A stretch of 48,087 bases of DNA from DATBDE01 sp036270095 (GTDB lineage: Bacteria > Actinomycetota > Thermoleophilia > Solirubrobacterales > Solirubrobacteraceae), in the NCBI GenBank assembly GCA_036270095.1, contig DATBDE010000128.1:1-48087 (forward strand). Reading direction: 5' to 3'. The notes under the pieces are model-generated. The model saw nothing but the letters and a program-made list of their open reading frames with translations, had not been told where the DNA came from and ran no database searches. Below, one piece after another: positions 33,694-41,806 of the stretch. How positions within the stretch are numbered: position 1 is the first letter of the stretch; every line of letters begins with the position of its first letter. The position numbers were made by a program, and so were the translations under genes.

Positions 33694-34079
33694 TCAGTGC
33701 GCAAGGCGCGGGACCAGGCGCATGCGACGGCGCGGAGTGCGGGTGTGAGCGATCTGCTGGGCGCGGTGCTGCAGTTGCCGGACGACGTGGCCGCTGGGCC
33801 GGAAGGCATCGGCCACGGCGGTGCCGCTCGCGATCTCTACCGCGGCCTGCGGCTCGCCGCCAATCTCGGCGATGAGGACGTCGCCGGCCACGGGCGGGCG
33901 CCGTCGAGGGCGGCCAGCCGCCGCAGGGTGTCGACGTCGGCGGCATGGGCGCGGCGGATCGCGACGGCCGGTATGGCCGTTGCGGTCGGGGTCCGGCTGC
34001 TCGAGCGGCGGGCTGCGGCCTGGCGGCGGGCGTCGTCGAGGCGGACGCGATTGGCTTCGTAGGGCAGATAGGTCGACAT
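33694..34079 (-). pseudogene. GNAT-like small protein, frameshifted
   Basis: From ATG 34079 the first frame gives VAIRRAHAADVDTLRRLAAL then DGARP. A second frame continues VAGDVLIAEIGGEPQAAVEI and VADAFRPSGHVVRQLQHRA to the stop at 33694. Joined, they match a short acetyltransferase-like protein common in Solirubrobacterales (recall). One missing C in a C run near 33892-33898 explains the shift. The truncated methyltransferase starts 13 nt downstream. Confidence 0.6.
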
Positions 34080-34147
34080 GTGACGCTGCTCTCGTGCGCG
34101 GTATCTGCCCCCAAGACCGGACCCGCCCGCCAAGCTCATCGGGCCGG

Positions 34148-34816
34148 CTACTGGCCGACGTAGTCGACGTGCCACCACTCGCCGGGCGCATGCACCTTCG
34201 ACCATCCGTACTTCGAGCCGATCTGGTCGACGACCCGGCGCATCGGCCGAGAGGCCAGGTCAACGGCCGTTCCCTCCTCGTGTGAGGAGGTGCCCGGCGG
34301 GTTCGCCGGCGCGCCGCTGCCTTCGAGGAATTCCTGGTAGAGCGCGTCCTGCTGCGCGTAGGTGCGGTAGGCCGACAATGGGCCGCCCGGGTAGAGGTCG
34401 ATTCCGTACGTCCTCAGGGCCTCGGCATGCATCGCGTTCCAGGCGTCCGCAGCCGCCGGGGCAAGGTGGAGCACGCCGTAGGGGGACGGGATGTCGCCCA
34501 ACTCCGCGGCGTCGGGACCGTCCCCGCCGCCTGCGGTCACGCCGACGGGCCGCTCGACCCCAGGGGTGCCGGAAGCCAGCGCCGCCGCGCCCTCATCGAC
34601 GGTCGGAACATAGATCGTGGCCCCAACCGGCAGTTGCGCATCCTCGGCCACGCCGTTGTAGACCGCCACGGTCCTGGTCGTGAGGTTGTTCGCAAAGGCA
34701 ATCGACCACAAGTCTTCCCCCGGCTGGACGATGTGCGGGGCGTCTGCAGACGCGGTTGCACTCAGCAACAGCACTGCCCCGATCGAGCAGACAACCGCGA
34801 TCACCCTTCGCAGCAT
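34148..34816 (-). CDS. Secreted LysM + M15 (VanY-type) D,D-carboxypeptidase
   Basis: 222 aa. Signal peptide residues 1-24 (MLRRV, hydrophobic core, ATASA). LysM domain about 28-72 (HIVQPGEDLWSIAFANNLTT ... GATIYVP) binds peptidoglycan. C-terminal M15 peptidase has the zinc set: SSHEEGTAVDLA (H179, D186) and EWWHVDY (H216). Removes terminal D-Ala from muropeptides in the cell wall. ATG 34816 has GGAGAGGAGA upstream; longer in-frame starts are not signal-peptide-like. Intact in a zone of decayed genes. Confidence 0.9.
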   Translation of the reverse strand: MLRRVIAVVCSIGAVLLLSATASADAPHIVQPGEDLWSIAFANNLTTRTVAVYNGVAEDAQLPVGATIYVPTVDEGAAALASGTPGVERPVGVTAGGGDGPDAAELGDIPSPYGVLHLAPAAADAWNAMHAEALRTYGIDLYPGGPLSAYRTYAQQDALYQEFLEGSGAPANPPGTSSHEEGTAVDLASRPMRRVVDQIGSKYGWSKVHAPGEWWHVDYVGQ

Positions 34817-35339
34817 TCGAATCTCCTCTCCGCCGAAACCGCCTGCCCTTCGTTTCGTCCGCACACGCGGGCTCCCTGCCGCCCACCGCGCCCGCAACAT
34901 CGCGCCCACCGCGCACTACCCTCAGCGCCCGCCCCGTTCGTGCATTGGTCATCGACGCTGAGCAGGACACGAGCGCCGGCCGTCGCCAGCTCCCCCACCG
35001 ATTCGCCACACGAGGAGCGAGCGTCTCGGCTCGCGTCGCGCCACGTGCGCACCTCGTCCAGAGGAGTAGTGGCTCCAGAACGCCGCTCGCTTTCGTCATC
35101 GAGCCGGATCCGCTCGGCGCCGAGGACTCGGAGGTCGGCGTGTCCGACGCCCAGCTCCCGCGCCGAGCTCCAGGACCGTCTGGCCGGGGCCTCGGATCCG
35201 CGCGCTCGACCAGTCGTTCGCTGACGTCGCGCGTCGATCTCCATCCCGGCTCCCGGGGTCGCTCTCGCGACTTTGCCATTCGCTCCCACAGCTCGTGGCT
35301 ACTCGGCCGCCGCTCGGCGGCCGTGCCGATGCAGCGCGT
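34817..35339. other. 523-bp gap without recognised gene
   Basis: Open frames occur on both strands, but their products are Arg/Ser/Ala-rich and match no family I know. One minus-strand stretch (ELGVGHADLRVLGAERIRL, about 35094-35150) is the most protein-like piece and may be a relic. The left end holds the promoter of the LysM-peptidase gene. No hairpin with a T tail was seen. Confidence 0.4.
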
Positions 35340-35813
35340 TCAGTCGAGCGTCGGCGGCGGCCCGACGATGTCGATTCCGTAGCTCGCGGCGATCTGCGCG
35401 AACTCCTGCGGATCCGGCTCGCTCGGAGACGGCGCCGGCTCGCCGGGGACCACGCTCGGGGCGACCTCGGCGAAGAAGCGCTCCGCTCCGGCGGGCGAGA
35501 AGCTGGTCAAGTACTCCGCGTGGTCGGAGGTGACGAGGAACGCGTGCGAGACGCCCTTTGGTGCGAAGACGAAGTCCCCGGCCGTCGCCTCGATCCGCCG
35601 GTCGCCGACGAAGAAGGTGATCTCGCCCGCGATCACGTAGAACGTCTCGTCCTCGCGGCGGTGGATGTGAAGGGGTGGAGCGCCGCCGCGACGGTCCCTG
35701 CAGAGGAGCTGGAACAGGCGCACGCAGTCCGCCGTCTCGAAGCAGGTGGCGGCGCTCGAGCGCGAGGTGGGGGCCCAGCTCGTAGTCCGCGAGCTGCGGC
35801 CGGTGGGCCTCAC
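35340..35813 (-). CDS. Cupin-domain protein with foreign N-terminus
   Basis: Cupin barrel is clear from about 35725 leftward: VRLFQLLCRDRRGGAPPLHI, HRREDETFYVIAGEITFFVG, ATAGDFVFAPKGVSHAFLV, with the metal-binding HxH...E and later H. It ends in a disordered Pro-rich tail. The frame stays open to an ATG at 35813, but those first 30 residues are only the antisense of the LysR gene, so the native 5' end is lost. Family members are small-molecule-binding or dioxygenase-like proteins. Overlaps the LysR open frame head to head. Confidence 0.7.
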   Translation of the reverse strand: MRPTGRSSRTTSWAPTSRSSAATCFETADCVRLFQLLCRDRRGGAPPLHIHRREDETFYVIAGEITFFVGDRRIEATAGDFVFAPKGVSHAFLVTSDHAEYLTSFSPAGAERFFAEVAPSVVPGEPAPSPSEPDPQEFAQIAASYGIDIVGPPPTLD

Positions 35814-36567
35814 GCCCGCCGGCGAGGCCCTGGCGCGTCACGCCCGAGTGGTGCTGGAGCAACTGGCGGCCGCCGAGGCCGAGGTGGAGGCGATCGCTGC
35901 CCTCGAGACGGGACGGCTTCGAGTCGGAACCTATGCCAGCGCCGGAGCGACACTGGTCGTCCAGGCGGTCGCCGCCTTCCGGAAGCTCCACCCGGGAGTC
36001 GAGCTGACCCTGATCGAGGCCGGCCGCGACAAGCTCGTCGAAGCCGTCCGCTCGGGCGAGCTCGACGTGGCAGCTGTGTTCGACTTCCCCGCCCTCGGAC
36101 TGACGGTGGACCGGCGCCTCGAGGCACGACATCTTCTCGACGAATCGCACGACCTGCTCCTGCCGCCTGACCACCGACTCGCGCGCAAGCGGAAGGTCGC
36201 GATCTCCGACCTTCGCGATGAGGACTGGATCTTTCCGACCCTCGGCCCGGACTCGCCGACCCAGAAGCTGTTTACCGCGGCGTGCGCAGCAGCGGGCTAC
36301 GAGCCGCGGATCGCGTTTCGCGTCAACGACTGCGAGATGTACCAGGCGTTGGTCGCTGCCGGCGTCGGCGTGGGCTTCCTGCCGCGGCTCGCCCTTCACT
36401 CGATCCACCCGGGCGTGGTCGTCAAACCGGTTGCGGAGGCTCCGGGACGGCGCATCCTGGCGATCGCGTTGCCGGGCGTGCGCACCGGCGCCGTCGAGGC
36501 CTTCCTCGAACTCTTGGAGGGGTTCGCGGCGGCCTACCCGACGCTCCAGGGACCGGCGCGGCCATAG
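35746..36567 (+). CDS. LysR-family transcriptional regulator, N-terminally truncated
   Basis: 273 codons from GTG 35746; LysR homology actually starts a little upstream at about 35722 (RTQSAVSKQVAALEREVGAQ), which is the recognition helix. The first 25-30 residues, the first half of the winged helix, are missing. The effector domain is complete (LRVGTYASAGATLVVQAVAA; LDVAAVFDFPAL; VAAGVGVGFLPRLAL). DNA binding is probably lost. Its partner gene on the other side of the break was probably the cupin. Confidence 0.75.
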   Translation: MAALEREVGAQLVVRELRPVGLTPAGEALARHARVVLEQLAAAEAEVEAIAALETGRLRVGTYASAGATLVVQAVAAFRKLHPGVELTLIEAGRDKLVEAVRSGELDVAAVFDFPALGLTVDRRLEARHLLDESHDLLLPPDHRLARKRKVAISDLRDEDWIFPTLGPDSPTQKLFTAACAAAGYEPRIAFRVNDCEMYQALVAAGVGVGFLPRLALHSIHPGVVVKPVAEAPGRRILAIALPGVRTGAVEAFLELLEGFAAAYPTLQGPARP

Positions 36568-36672
36568 GTGGCCCATCCGGACGTTTGTGAGAGGCGGCCG
36601 AGCTACCGAGTGGTCGCGGGAGTCCGAGTGGTCGCGAGAGCTCCAGGGCCCTCGGGCCGCTCCGCGTCGTGG

Positions 36673-36798
36673 GGAGCCGACCACCTCGTCTGCACGCTGC
36701 AATGGCCCGGCATGCCCCAACACCAGGTCCTGAGCTCGATGCGGCTGCTGGCACAAGAGGTGCTCCCGGCACTACACGCAGGCGACGGCAGCGACTGA
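36673..36798 (+). pseudogene. C-terminal remnant of an LLM-class flavin oxidoreductase
   Basis: The 42 residues from GADHLVCTLQWPGMPQHQVL through RLLAQEVLPAL are the typical C-terminus of luciferase-like monooxygenases (usual form GxDHLxLRLQWPGMPxxxVL). Upstream, the same frame is non-homologous back to the LysR stop, so some 250-300 residues are gone. The remaining gap 36799-36942 has no gene; it carries the AAGGGAGG site of the next one. Confidence 0.65.
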
Positions 36799-36942
36799 CA
36801 CTCGCCCGAGGCAGCAGCCAGGTCCGCGCGGCGCTGGCTACCGCTTCTGCACCGAAAGCGGACCCCGCCGAAGTTCAGCGCCACCGCGACGTGAAACGAT
36901 CCAAGACCTCACGGAGCCGAGCGAAGACCAAGGGAGGCGAGG

Positions 36943-38079
36943 GTGGCTGACCAAGACGTCGTCGTGATCGGAGCTGGTCACGGTGGGATCGCATCGGCGC
37001 TGGCGCTCCAGGACCGCGGGGTCGCGGCGCTTGTCGTCGACGAGGCCGACCAGGTCGCATCGAGCTGGCAAGCTCGCTACGACCGCCTGCGGCTCAACAC
37101 GTCGAGGCCGACCTCACACCTGCCCGGCCGCCGCTACCCCAAGGGCACGCCGATGTTCCCGACCCGCGACCAGGTGGTGGAGCACATCCAGGGCCAGGCC
37201 CGTGCCGCCGGGCTCGAGCTGCTGCTAGGGACCCGGGTGGAACGGTTGTCGAGGGGGAAGGGCAGCTGGACCGTCGAGACCGGCACGCGCGAGATCGACG
37301 CCCGCCAGGTGGTGCTTGCGACCGGCTACGAGAGCGAGCCGTTGATTCCAGATTGGGATGGTCGCGAGAGCTTCGCCGGAGAGCTGATCCACTCGGCTGA
37401 GTACCGCAACGCCGATCGCTTCAGGTCGAGGCGGGTGTTGGTGGTCGGCCCCGGTTCCTCAGGCATGGAGATTGCCCACGACGTCGCGACGGGCGGGGCG
37501 GCGAAGGTCTGGCTGGCGGTGCGAACGCCGCCGACGATCATGTCTCGTGAAGGCCCCGGCGGCTTGCCGGGCGAGTGGATCGGCACGGCGTTGCTGCACT
37601 TCCCGACCCGGTTCGGGAACGCGGTCGCCCGCTTCGGAAGTCGCCAGGATTTCGGCGACCTGAGCGAGTATGGCCTTCCCGTCCCCGAGGAGGGGTTGAT
37701 GACGCGCTTTCGGCGTGACGGGACCGTGCCCGCCATCGTCGACAAGGAGGTAGTCGAGGCGGTCAAGCAGGGGACGGTCGAGGTCGTCGGCGCGGTCGAG
37801 TCGGTCGACTCCGCGGGGGTCATCCTCGCCGGCGGAAGCCGTGTCGAGCCCGACGCGATCATCTGCGCGACCGGCTACCGCCGAGCCCTCGAGCCCCTGG
37901 TCGGCGACCTCGCTGTCCTGGACGATCGCGGGTGGCCAACCGTCGCGGCGCCGAAGCCCGCGGCTCCCGGCCTGCGCTTCGTTGGCTACACAAGCCGCCC
38001 GGGCGCGCTCGGCTTCACGACCAGGCAGGCGAAGCGGTCCGCCAAGGCGATCGCCCGCGAGGTGACGTTCCGCCGCTGA
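36943..38079 (+). CDS. FAD/NADPH-dependent monooxygenase-like oxidoreductase
   Basis: 378 aa, GTG start after AAGGGAGGCGAGG. FAD-binding VVVIGAGHGGIASALALQ (residues 5-22), WQARYDRLRLNTSRPTSHLP near 45-65, second dinucleotide site VLVVGPGSSGMEIAHDV (about 167-183), and ATGYESEPLIPDWDG/ICATGYRR hinges. This matches the YUCCA/CzcO-like flavin monooxygenase group (indole-3-pyruvate monooxygenase and metal-linked relatives). Substrate unknown. Stands alone; both neighbours are remnants or unrelated. Confidence 0.88.
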   Translation: MADQDVVVIGAGHGGIASALALQDRGVAALVVDEADQVASSWQARYDRLRLNTSRPTSHLPGRRYPKGTPMFPTRDQVVEHIQGQARAAGLELLLGTRVERLSRGKGSWTVETGTREIDARQVVLATGYESEPLIPDWDGRESFAGELIHSAEYRNADRFRSRRVLVVGPGSSGMEIAHDVATGGAAKVWLAVRTPPTIMSREGPGGLPGEWIGTALLHFPTRFGNAVARFGSRQDFGDLSEYGLPVPEEGLMTRFRRDGTVPAIVDKEVVEAVKQGTVEVVGAVESVDSAGVILAGGSRVEPDAIICATGYRRALEPLVGDLAVLDDRGWPTVAAPKPAAPGLRFVGYTSRPGALGFTTRQAKRSAKAIAREVTFRR

Positions 38080-38355
38080 GAGGCTGTCGCAGGAGTTGCG
38101 TATGACAAGGCCACCAGACCGCACACGCCCTCTCCACGGAGGCCTGCTCGGTATGGAGGCGCTGCGACGGCCACAGCTCGGCCAAGGGTGCAGTTCGAGA
38201 ACGCAACGACCGGCCAGAGCGCCCAGCCCCGCTACGAGTTCGGCAGGACAGAGGTCAGGTGAAATCCGCCGAGGTGTCGATTCTGGCGCGCGTCGTTCGA
38301 CGTACCGGTAACCGCCGCGACCAGACGCCGCTTGGATCGCACCAGGGGAGGGCCA

Positions 38356-38937
38356 ATGCCTGCATCAGTGCTCGACATGTCCATGTCCCTCGATGGCTTC
38401 ATCGCCGGCCCGAACGAAGGACCCGGCAACGGGCTCGGCGACGGCGGGGATCGCCTGCACGAGTGGGCGGCCCCGGCGCTGCGCGGTGGCCGGCTGGAGG
38501 GCGCCGACGCCGACGTCTTCGAGGAGCTGCTGTCCACCGGCGCGATCGTCGCCGGCCGACAGACCTTCGAGCTCGCAGACGGTTGGCACGGCGATCACCA
38601 TGACGGCGCCCCGATCTTCATCTACAGCCGTCGGCCACCCGGCATCGACGTCCGTGCTTGGCCGCTGGTCACGTACGTGACCGATGTAGAAGACGCGATG
38701 AGGCAGGCCAGGCAGGCCGCGGGAGACAAGGACGTGCTCGTACACGGCGCCGCGGTCGCCCAGCGCGCGCTCGCCGCCGGCGTGCTCGACGAGCTCGAGA
38801 TCCATCTCATCCCGGTGCTCCTCGGCCAAGGACGCCGCCTGTTCGACCACCTCGCGCCCCAGCACATCGAGCTGGAGCGCACCCGCATCCTCGTGGGTGA
38901 CGGCGTCACCCACATGCACTACGGCGTTCAGCGCTGA
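38356..38937 (+). CDS. Dihydrofolate-reductase-like protein (RibD C-terminal fold)
   Basis: 193 aa. SMSLDGFIAGPNEGPGNGLG at the start, then TGAIVAGRQTFELADGW, VTDVEDAMRQARQAAGDKDV, and ELEIHLIPVLLGQGRRLFDH: the standard layout of stand-alone RibD_C/YyaP-type reductases. NADPH-dependent reductase of unknown substrate. ATG 38356 follows AGGGGAGGG, which sets the start against a longer frame. The 276 bp before it contains no gene I can name. Confidence 0.88.
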   Translation: MPASVLDMSMSLDGFIAGPNEGPGNGLGDGGDRLHEWAAPALRGGRLEGADADVFEELLSTGAIVAGRQTFELADGWHGDHHDGAPIFIYSRRPPGIDVRAWPLVTYVTDVEDAMRQARQAAGDKDVLVHGAAVAQRALAAGVLDELEIHLIPVLLGQGRRLFDHLAPQHIELERTRILVGDGVTHMHYGVQR

Positions 38938-38940
38938 CCG

Positions 38941-38990
38941 CGCAGGTTCAGCTCGACCACCAGGAGCTCTCCTGAGGAGAGAGCCTGCGC
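38941..38990 (+). terminator. Stem-loop after the DHFR-like gene
   Basis: Directly after the stop codon, CGCAGGTTC (38941-38949) pairs with GAGCCTGCG (38981-38989) with one mismatch, and inside it CTCTCC/GGAGAG flank a 3-nt TGA loop. No T run follows, so it may be an RNA-stabilising hairpin rather than an intrinsic terminator. Confidence 0.35.
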
Positions 38991-39169
38991 TCGTACATGA
39001 GGCCCGCGTGGATTCCGTCGAATCAGTTACTTTCTCCGAGAAGTGAGTCGTGGCAAGATGTTCCGCAATTCGCGGAGATCCCGCGGGTTGGGGCCAATGA
39101 GATCGCCCGTTGGCCCGTTGAAACCTGAGCCGCAGCGACGAGGGCTCGATCGTAGGATGCGTGCCTCGT

Positions 39170-39383
39170 GGTCGGGGCGTCCCACGTCTCGCTCGACACA
39201 GCCGGCTGGGGCGCCACTGCCACGGCGGCCAGATGATCACCGCCCTCGGCTCCGACGCCCCAACTGGCCGGCCTCGTCTACGCGGGGCTTGCGCAAGGAG
39301 CGCAAGCGCCGGAGGCTGCTTCGGTTGTTCGTCGTGCGTTGGTCCCGCAGGCGAGGCCTTTTTTCGACCGCTGCTCGGCCTAG
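39170..39383 (+). pseudogene. Alpha/beta-hydrolase remnant
   Basis: Two short frames form a recognisable piece of an alpha/beta hydrolase. RHCHGGQMITALGSDAP (from about 39215) looks like a nucleophile elbow (G-H-S-x-G-G form, here with Cys), and after a one-base loss in a C run near 39257-39261 it continues QLAGLVYAGLAQGAQAPEAA to a TAG at 39383. No start, no His-containing C-terminus. The rest of 38991-39497 has no gene. Confidence 0.4.
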
Positions 39384-39385
39384 TA

Positions 39386-39431
39386 CCCGGGATCTGGCAA
39401 CGACGTCAAGGACACCCCGGAAAATCCCGGG
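39386..39431. repeat. Inverted repeat before the serine hydrolase
   Basis: CCCGGGAT at 39386-39393 is repeated in inverse as ATCCCGGG at 39424-39431, 67 nt before the TTG start of the serine hydrolase. Spacing of 30 nt allows either a stem-loop in the leader or two half-sites for a regulator. Confidence 0.3.
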
Positions 39432-39497
39432 CCACCGCGATCTGACGCGTCACCATGGCTCCTCCGGGACGACGCGTTCGAGTAGTGTGCGTTCACG

Positions 39498-40697
39498 TTG
39501 ACCAGGAATGGAAGAGCGTCGGCCGTAGCGTTTGCGACAGCGTTGGCGGTGGCGCTGCTCGCGCCGTCGGCACTCGCCGTCACCGCCCCGACCCGGGCCG
39601 ACGTTCAGCGCGCGTTCGATCACGTCGTGGCCACAGGCGTCCCGGGCGCCACCGGCGTGATCCGCGGCCCCCACGGGATCGAGCGCTACTCGGCCGGCGA
39701 GGCCGACGTTCGGCGCGGGGTGGCTATCTCGTCGCGCGACCACACGCGCGCCGGCAGCATCACGAAGGCGTTCACTTCCGCCGTCATCCTGCAACTCGTG
39801 GCAAGCGGCCGCTTTGGGCTCGACGACTCGGTCGAGAGCTTGCTCCCGGGCGCCTTGCCCGACGGCGACCAGATCACCGTCCGCCAGCTCCTGAACATGA
39901 CCAGCGGGCTGGCGGATTACTGCAGCGTCCCCGCGAGCCCCGGCGGTCCCGATCCCTGCAACCCCTCGCCCGCGGAGCGGTCCCGTGCGTGGGCGCCGCA
40001 GGAGCTGATCGACATCGGCGTGAGCGCACCGCGGACGTTCGCCCCGGGCCAGGGTTGGGCCTATACGAACACCGGCTACCAGCTTCTCGGGATGATCATC
40101 GAGCGGGTGACCGGCGATTCCCTGGCGGCGGAGTACCGGCAGCGCATCTTCAGGCCGCTCGGAATGAAGGAGACGCGCTATGCCCCCGACACCGTGGCGA
40201 TGCCGAGGCCCTTCAGCCGCGGCTATGACGTCCTGGCGGCAGGGAGTTGGCCCGACGACATCACCACGATCAGCCCAACGATCGCCGGTGCTGCCGGCGC
40301 CGCCGTCTCGACGCCCGACGACCTCGAGACGTTCATCCGCGCCTACCTCAGCGGTCGTCTCGTTCCGGCCCCGCTCGTTCGCGAGATGAAGGTCGCGACT
40401 CCCGGCTCGCTGAACGGCACGCCTCCGTCGATGCCGCTGGAAAAGGGGGGTGTGGGGACCTATGGACTGGGTTTGGAGCACTACACGTGGTCACACAGCT
40501 GCGGCACGTTCGGCCACTCCGGCTCGATCCCCGGCTATCACCCGTACTCGTTCAGCACCGCCGACGGAAGCCGCGGGGCGGCGATGTTCCTGAACGCAGA
40601 TGTCCTGGAGCCGCAGGGAGTGATCGCAGCCAACGAGGTCCAGCGGCTGGTCGCGTGCCGGATGCGCTTCGGCGACATCGGCGCCCGGCAAGGCTGA
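39498..40697 (+). CDS. Secreted beta-lactamase-fold serine hydrolase (class C/D,D-peptidase type)
   Basis: 399 aa from TTG 39498. Signal peptide residues 1-27 (MTRNGRASAV, Ala/Leu core, PSALA). The active-site set is complete: S87-x-x-K90 in RAGSITKAFT, Y-x-N in GWAYTNTGYQLLG, and HSG in FGHSGSIPGY in place of KTG. Two Cys residues in an insert (DYCSVPASPG, DPCNP) may form a disulfide outside the cell. Family includes D-aminopeptidases, D,D-carboxypeptidases and esterases; cell-wall peptide or ester hydrolysis is likely, antibiotic resistance is not implied. A good terminator follows 158 nt on. Confidence 0.88.
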   Translation: MTRNGRASAVAFATALAVALLAPSALAVTAPTRADVQRAFDHVVATGVPGATGVIRGPHGIERYSAGEADVRRGVAISSRDHTRAGSITKAFTSAVILQLVASGRFGLDDSVESLLPGALPDGDQITVRQLLNMTSGLADYCSVPASPGGPDPCNPSPAERSRAWAPQELIDIGVSAPRTFAPGQGWAYTNTGYQLLGMIIERVTGDSLAAEYRQRIFRPLGMKETRYAPDTVAMPRPFSRGYDVLAAGSWPDDITTISPTIAGAAGAAVSTPDDLETFIRAYLSGRLVPAPLVREMKVATPGSLNGTPPSMPLEKGGVGTYGLGLEHYTWSHSCGTFGHSGSIPGYHPYSFSTADGSRGAAMFLNADVLEPQGVIAANEVQRLVACRMRFGDIGARQG

Positions 40698-40854
40698 GCC
40701 GCACCACCGCCTGGACCGACTCGCGGGTCACATCGCTCGTGTGACCACTGAAGAACCCGTCCAGTCCCTTAACCCCCGACCTGCATCAGGTCCGATCGGT
40801 TGGACCGCGTTGCTCATTGACCAATGACATCTCGGCCAAGTTCACCTGTTACGG

Positions 40855-40893
40855 CGGGCAGAGGTCGCCAGCGACCTCCGCCCGGCGGTTTTT
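40855..40893 (+). terminator. Intrinsic terminator
   Basis: CGGGCAGAGGTCGC (40855-40868) pairs with GCGACCTCCGCCCG (40871-40884), 13 of 14 positions complementary, around a 2-nt turn, followed by GCGG and five T residues (40889-40893). Orientation fits termination of the serine-hydrolase transcript; the opposite strand lacks a T run. Rest of 40698-40854 shows no gene. Confidence 0.75.
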
Positions 40894-40909
40894 GGGCGCA
40901 GTCAGGCGA

Positions 40910-41485
40910 TCACGGGAAGGTGCGCCGCGTGATCGTCCACTGGCGGTTGAGGTTTTTACTGCAGGGCTGCGGCGGGGAGAGGGCTTGGCCGCTGTCCGGG
41001 GGGATGAAGCTGCCCAGGCAGCCCCCACCCTGGTAGGCCACTAGCCGCACTCTCGATCCACCCACCAGGCCGATCGCCCTCGGTTGGCCGTTGCCCGCGT
41101 CGCGCACCTGCCACCAGTTCGAACGGTCTGGCAGGTTGGTGGCGCAGGAGTATCCCGAGGTGGCGCGGTTCGACAGGCACCCGAGCAGGCCCGGGTTGTA
41201 GCCCGGAGGGGAGTAGTTGGTGAGGGTGTACCACGGCTGGGAGGGCGTGCCGCCGACGACCTTGACCAACCACCGCTGGGGGAAGGGTGGGAGATCGTGC
41301 ACCACCTCCGAATTCTCGACCAGCACGGGGCCACCGTTGCCGGAAGCGGTCAGGTACAGCTTCGTGTTCGCGGCCAGATGAAAGTAGTAGGCAGTCGCCG
41401 CCTGCGCGGGAGCGGCGCACGCGAGCATCCCGGCGGCGACGACGAGAGCACCCATTGCTTGGCGAAGTCGCGTCCTTGCGGTCAT
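40910..41485 (-). CDS. Secreted protein of unknown function
   Basis: 191 aa, ATG 41485 with GGAGG 9 nt upstream. Signal peptide about residues 1-29 (TARTRLRQ, hydrophobic core, APAQA-A). The mature chain is rich in Gly, Asn, Trp and Tyr and contains Cys in matched spacings (LLGCLSNRATSGYSCATN; GGGCLGSF...PQPC), suggesting a disulfide-bonded beta domain, perhaps lectin- or RICIN-like (repeated QxW-like WWQVRDAG and RQWTI). No family can be assigned. Lies 60 nt downstream of tRNA-Gly on the same strand. Confidence 0.75.
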   Translation of the reverse strand: MTARTRLRQAMGALVVAAGMLACAAPAQAATAYYFHLAANTKLYLTASGNGGPVLVENSEVVHDLPPFPQRWLVKVVGGTPSQPWYTLTNYSPPGYNPGLLGCLSNRATSGYSCATNLPDRSNWWQVRDAGNGQPRAIGLVGGSRVRLVAYQGGGCLGSFIPPDSGQALSPPQPCSKNLNRQWTITRRTFP

Positions 41486-41545
41486 ATATCAGCCTCCGTG
41501 CTGGGGAGAGCCGATCCTACCGCGGACGAGCAGCGAGTTCTGAGA

Positions 41546-41619
41546 AGCGGCTGAAGGGACTCGAACCCTCGACCTTCTGCATGGCAAGCAGACGCTCTAG
41601 CCAACTGAGCTACAGCCGC
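41546..41619 (-). tRNA. tRNA-Gly (anticodon GCC)
   Basis: Cloverleaf on the minus strand: acceptor GCGGCTG/CAGCCGC, D arm with AGCTCAGTTGGCTAGAGC, anticodon stem TCTGC/GCAGA with loop TTGCCAT (anticodon GCC), T arm with GAGGG-TTCGAGT-CCCTT. No CCA is encoded; the 3' flank is TTCTC. All stems pair fully or nearly so. Confidence 0.95.
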
Positions 41620-41630
41620 GCGCGGGGGCG

Positions 41631-41660
41631 AGTATAGGCGCGCGGGAACGGATCGTCCGA
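41631..41660 (-). promoter_or_regulatory. Promoter of tRNA-Gly
   Basis: On the minus strand TATACT (41631-41636) is a near-perfect -10 box, 11 nt before the mature 5' end of the tRNA. A TCGGAC/TTCGGA element 18-19 nt further upstream is a possible -35. AT-rich hexamers are rare in this DNA, which supports the call. Confidence 0.65.
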
Positions 41661-41806
41661 ACGGGGGATAGCGGCATTCCCCGCCGACCCATAGGTTGCG
41701 GAGCTCGGCCGCTCGGCCCGTTTCGGTCGACGGCGACGGTCTATTCCACGAGTGTGGTCCCGCGGACGCCCTACGGTGCGCCGGGCCAGCCAACGAGGAG
41801 GCGCAG

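Noticed and set aside
38080..38355. Possible insertion-sequence end (GAGGCTGTCGCAGGAGTTGC) after the flavin oxidoreductase
   Set aside because: No matching inverted copy, target duplication or transposase fragment was seen in the window.
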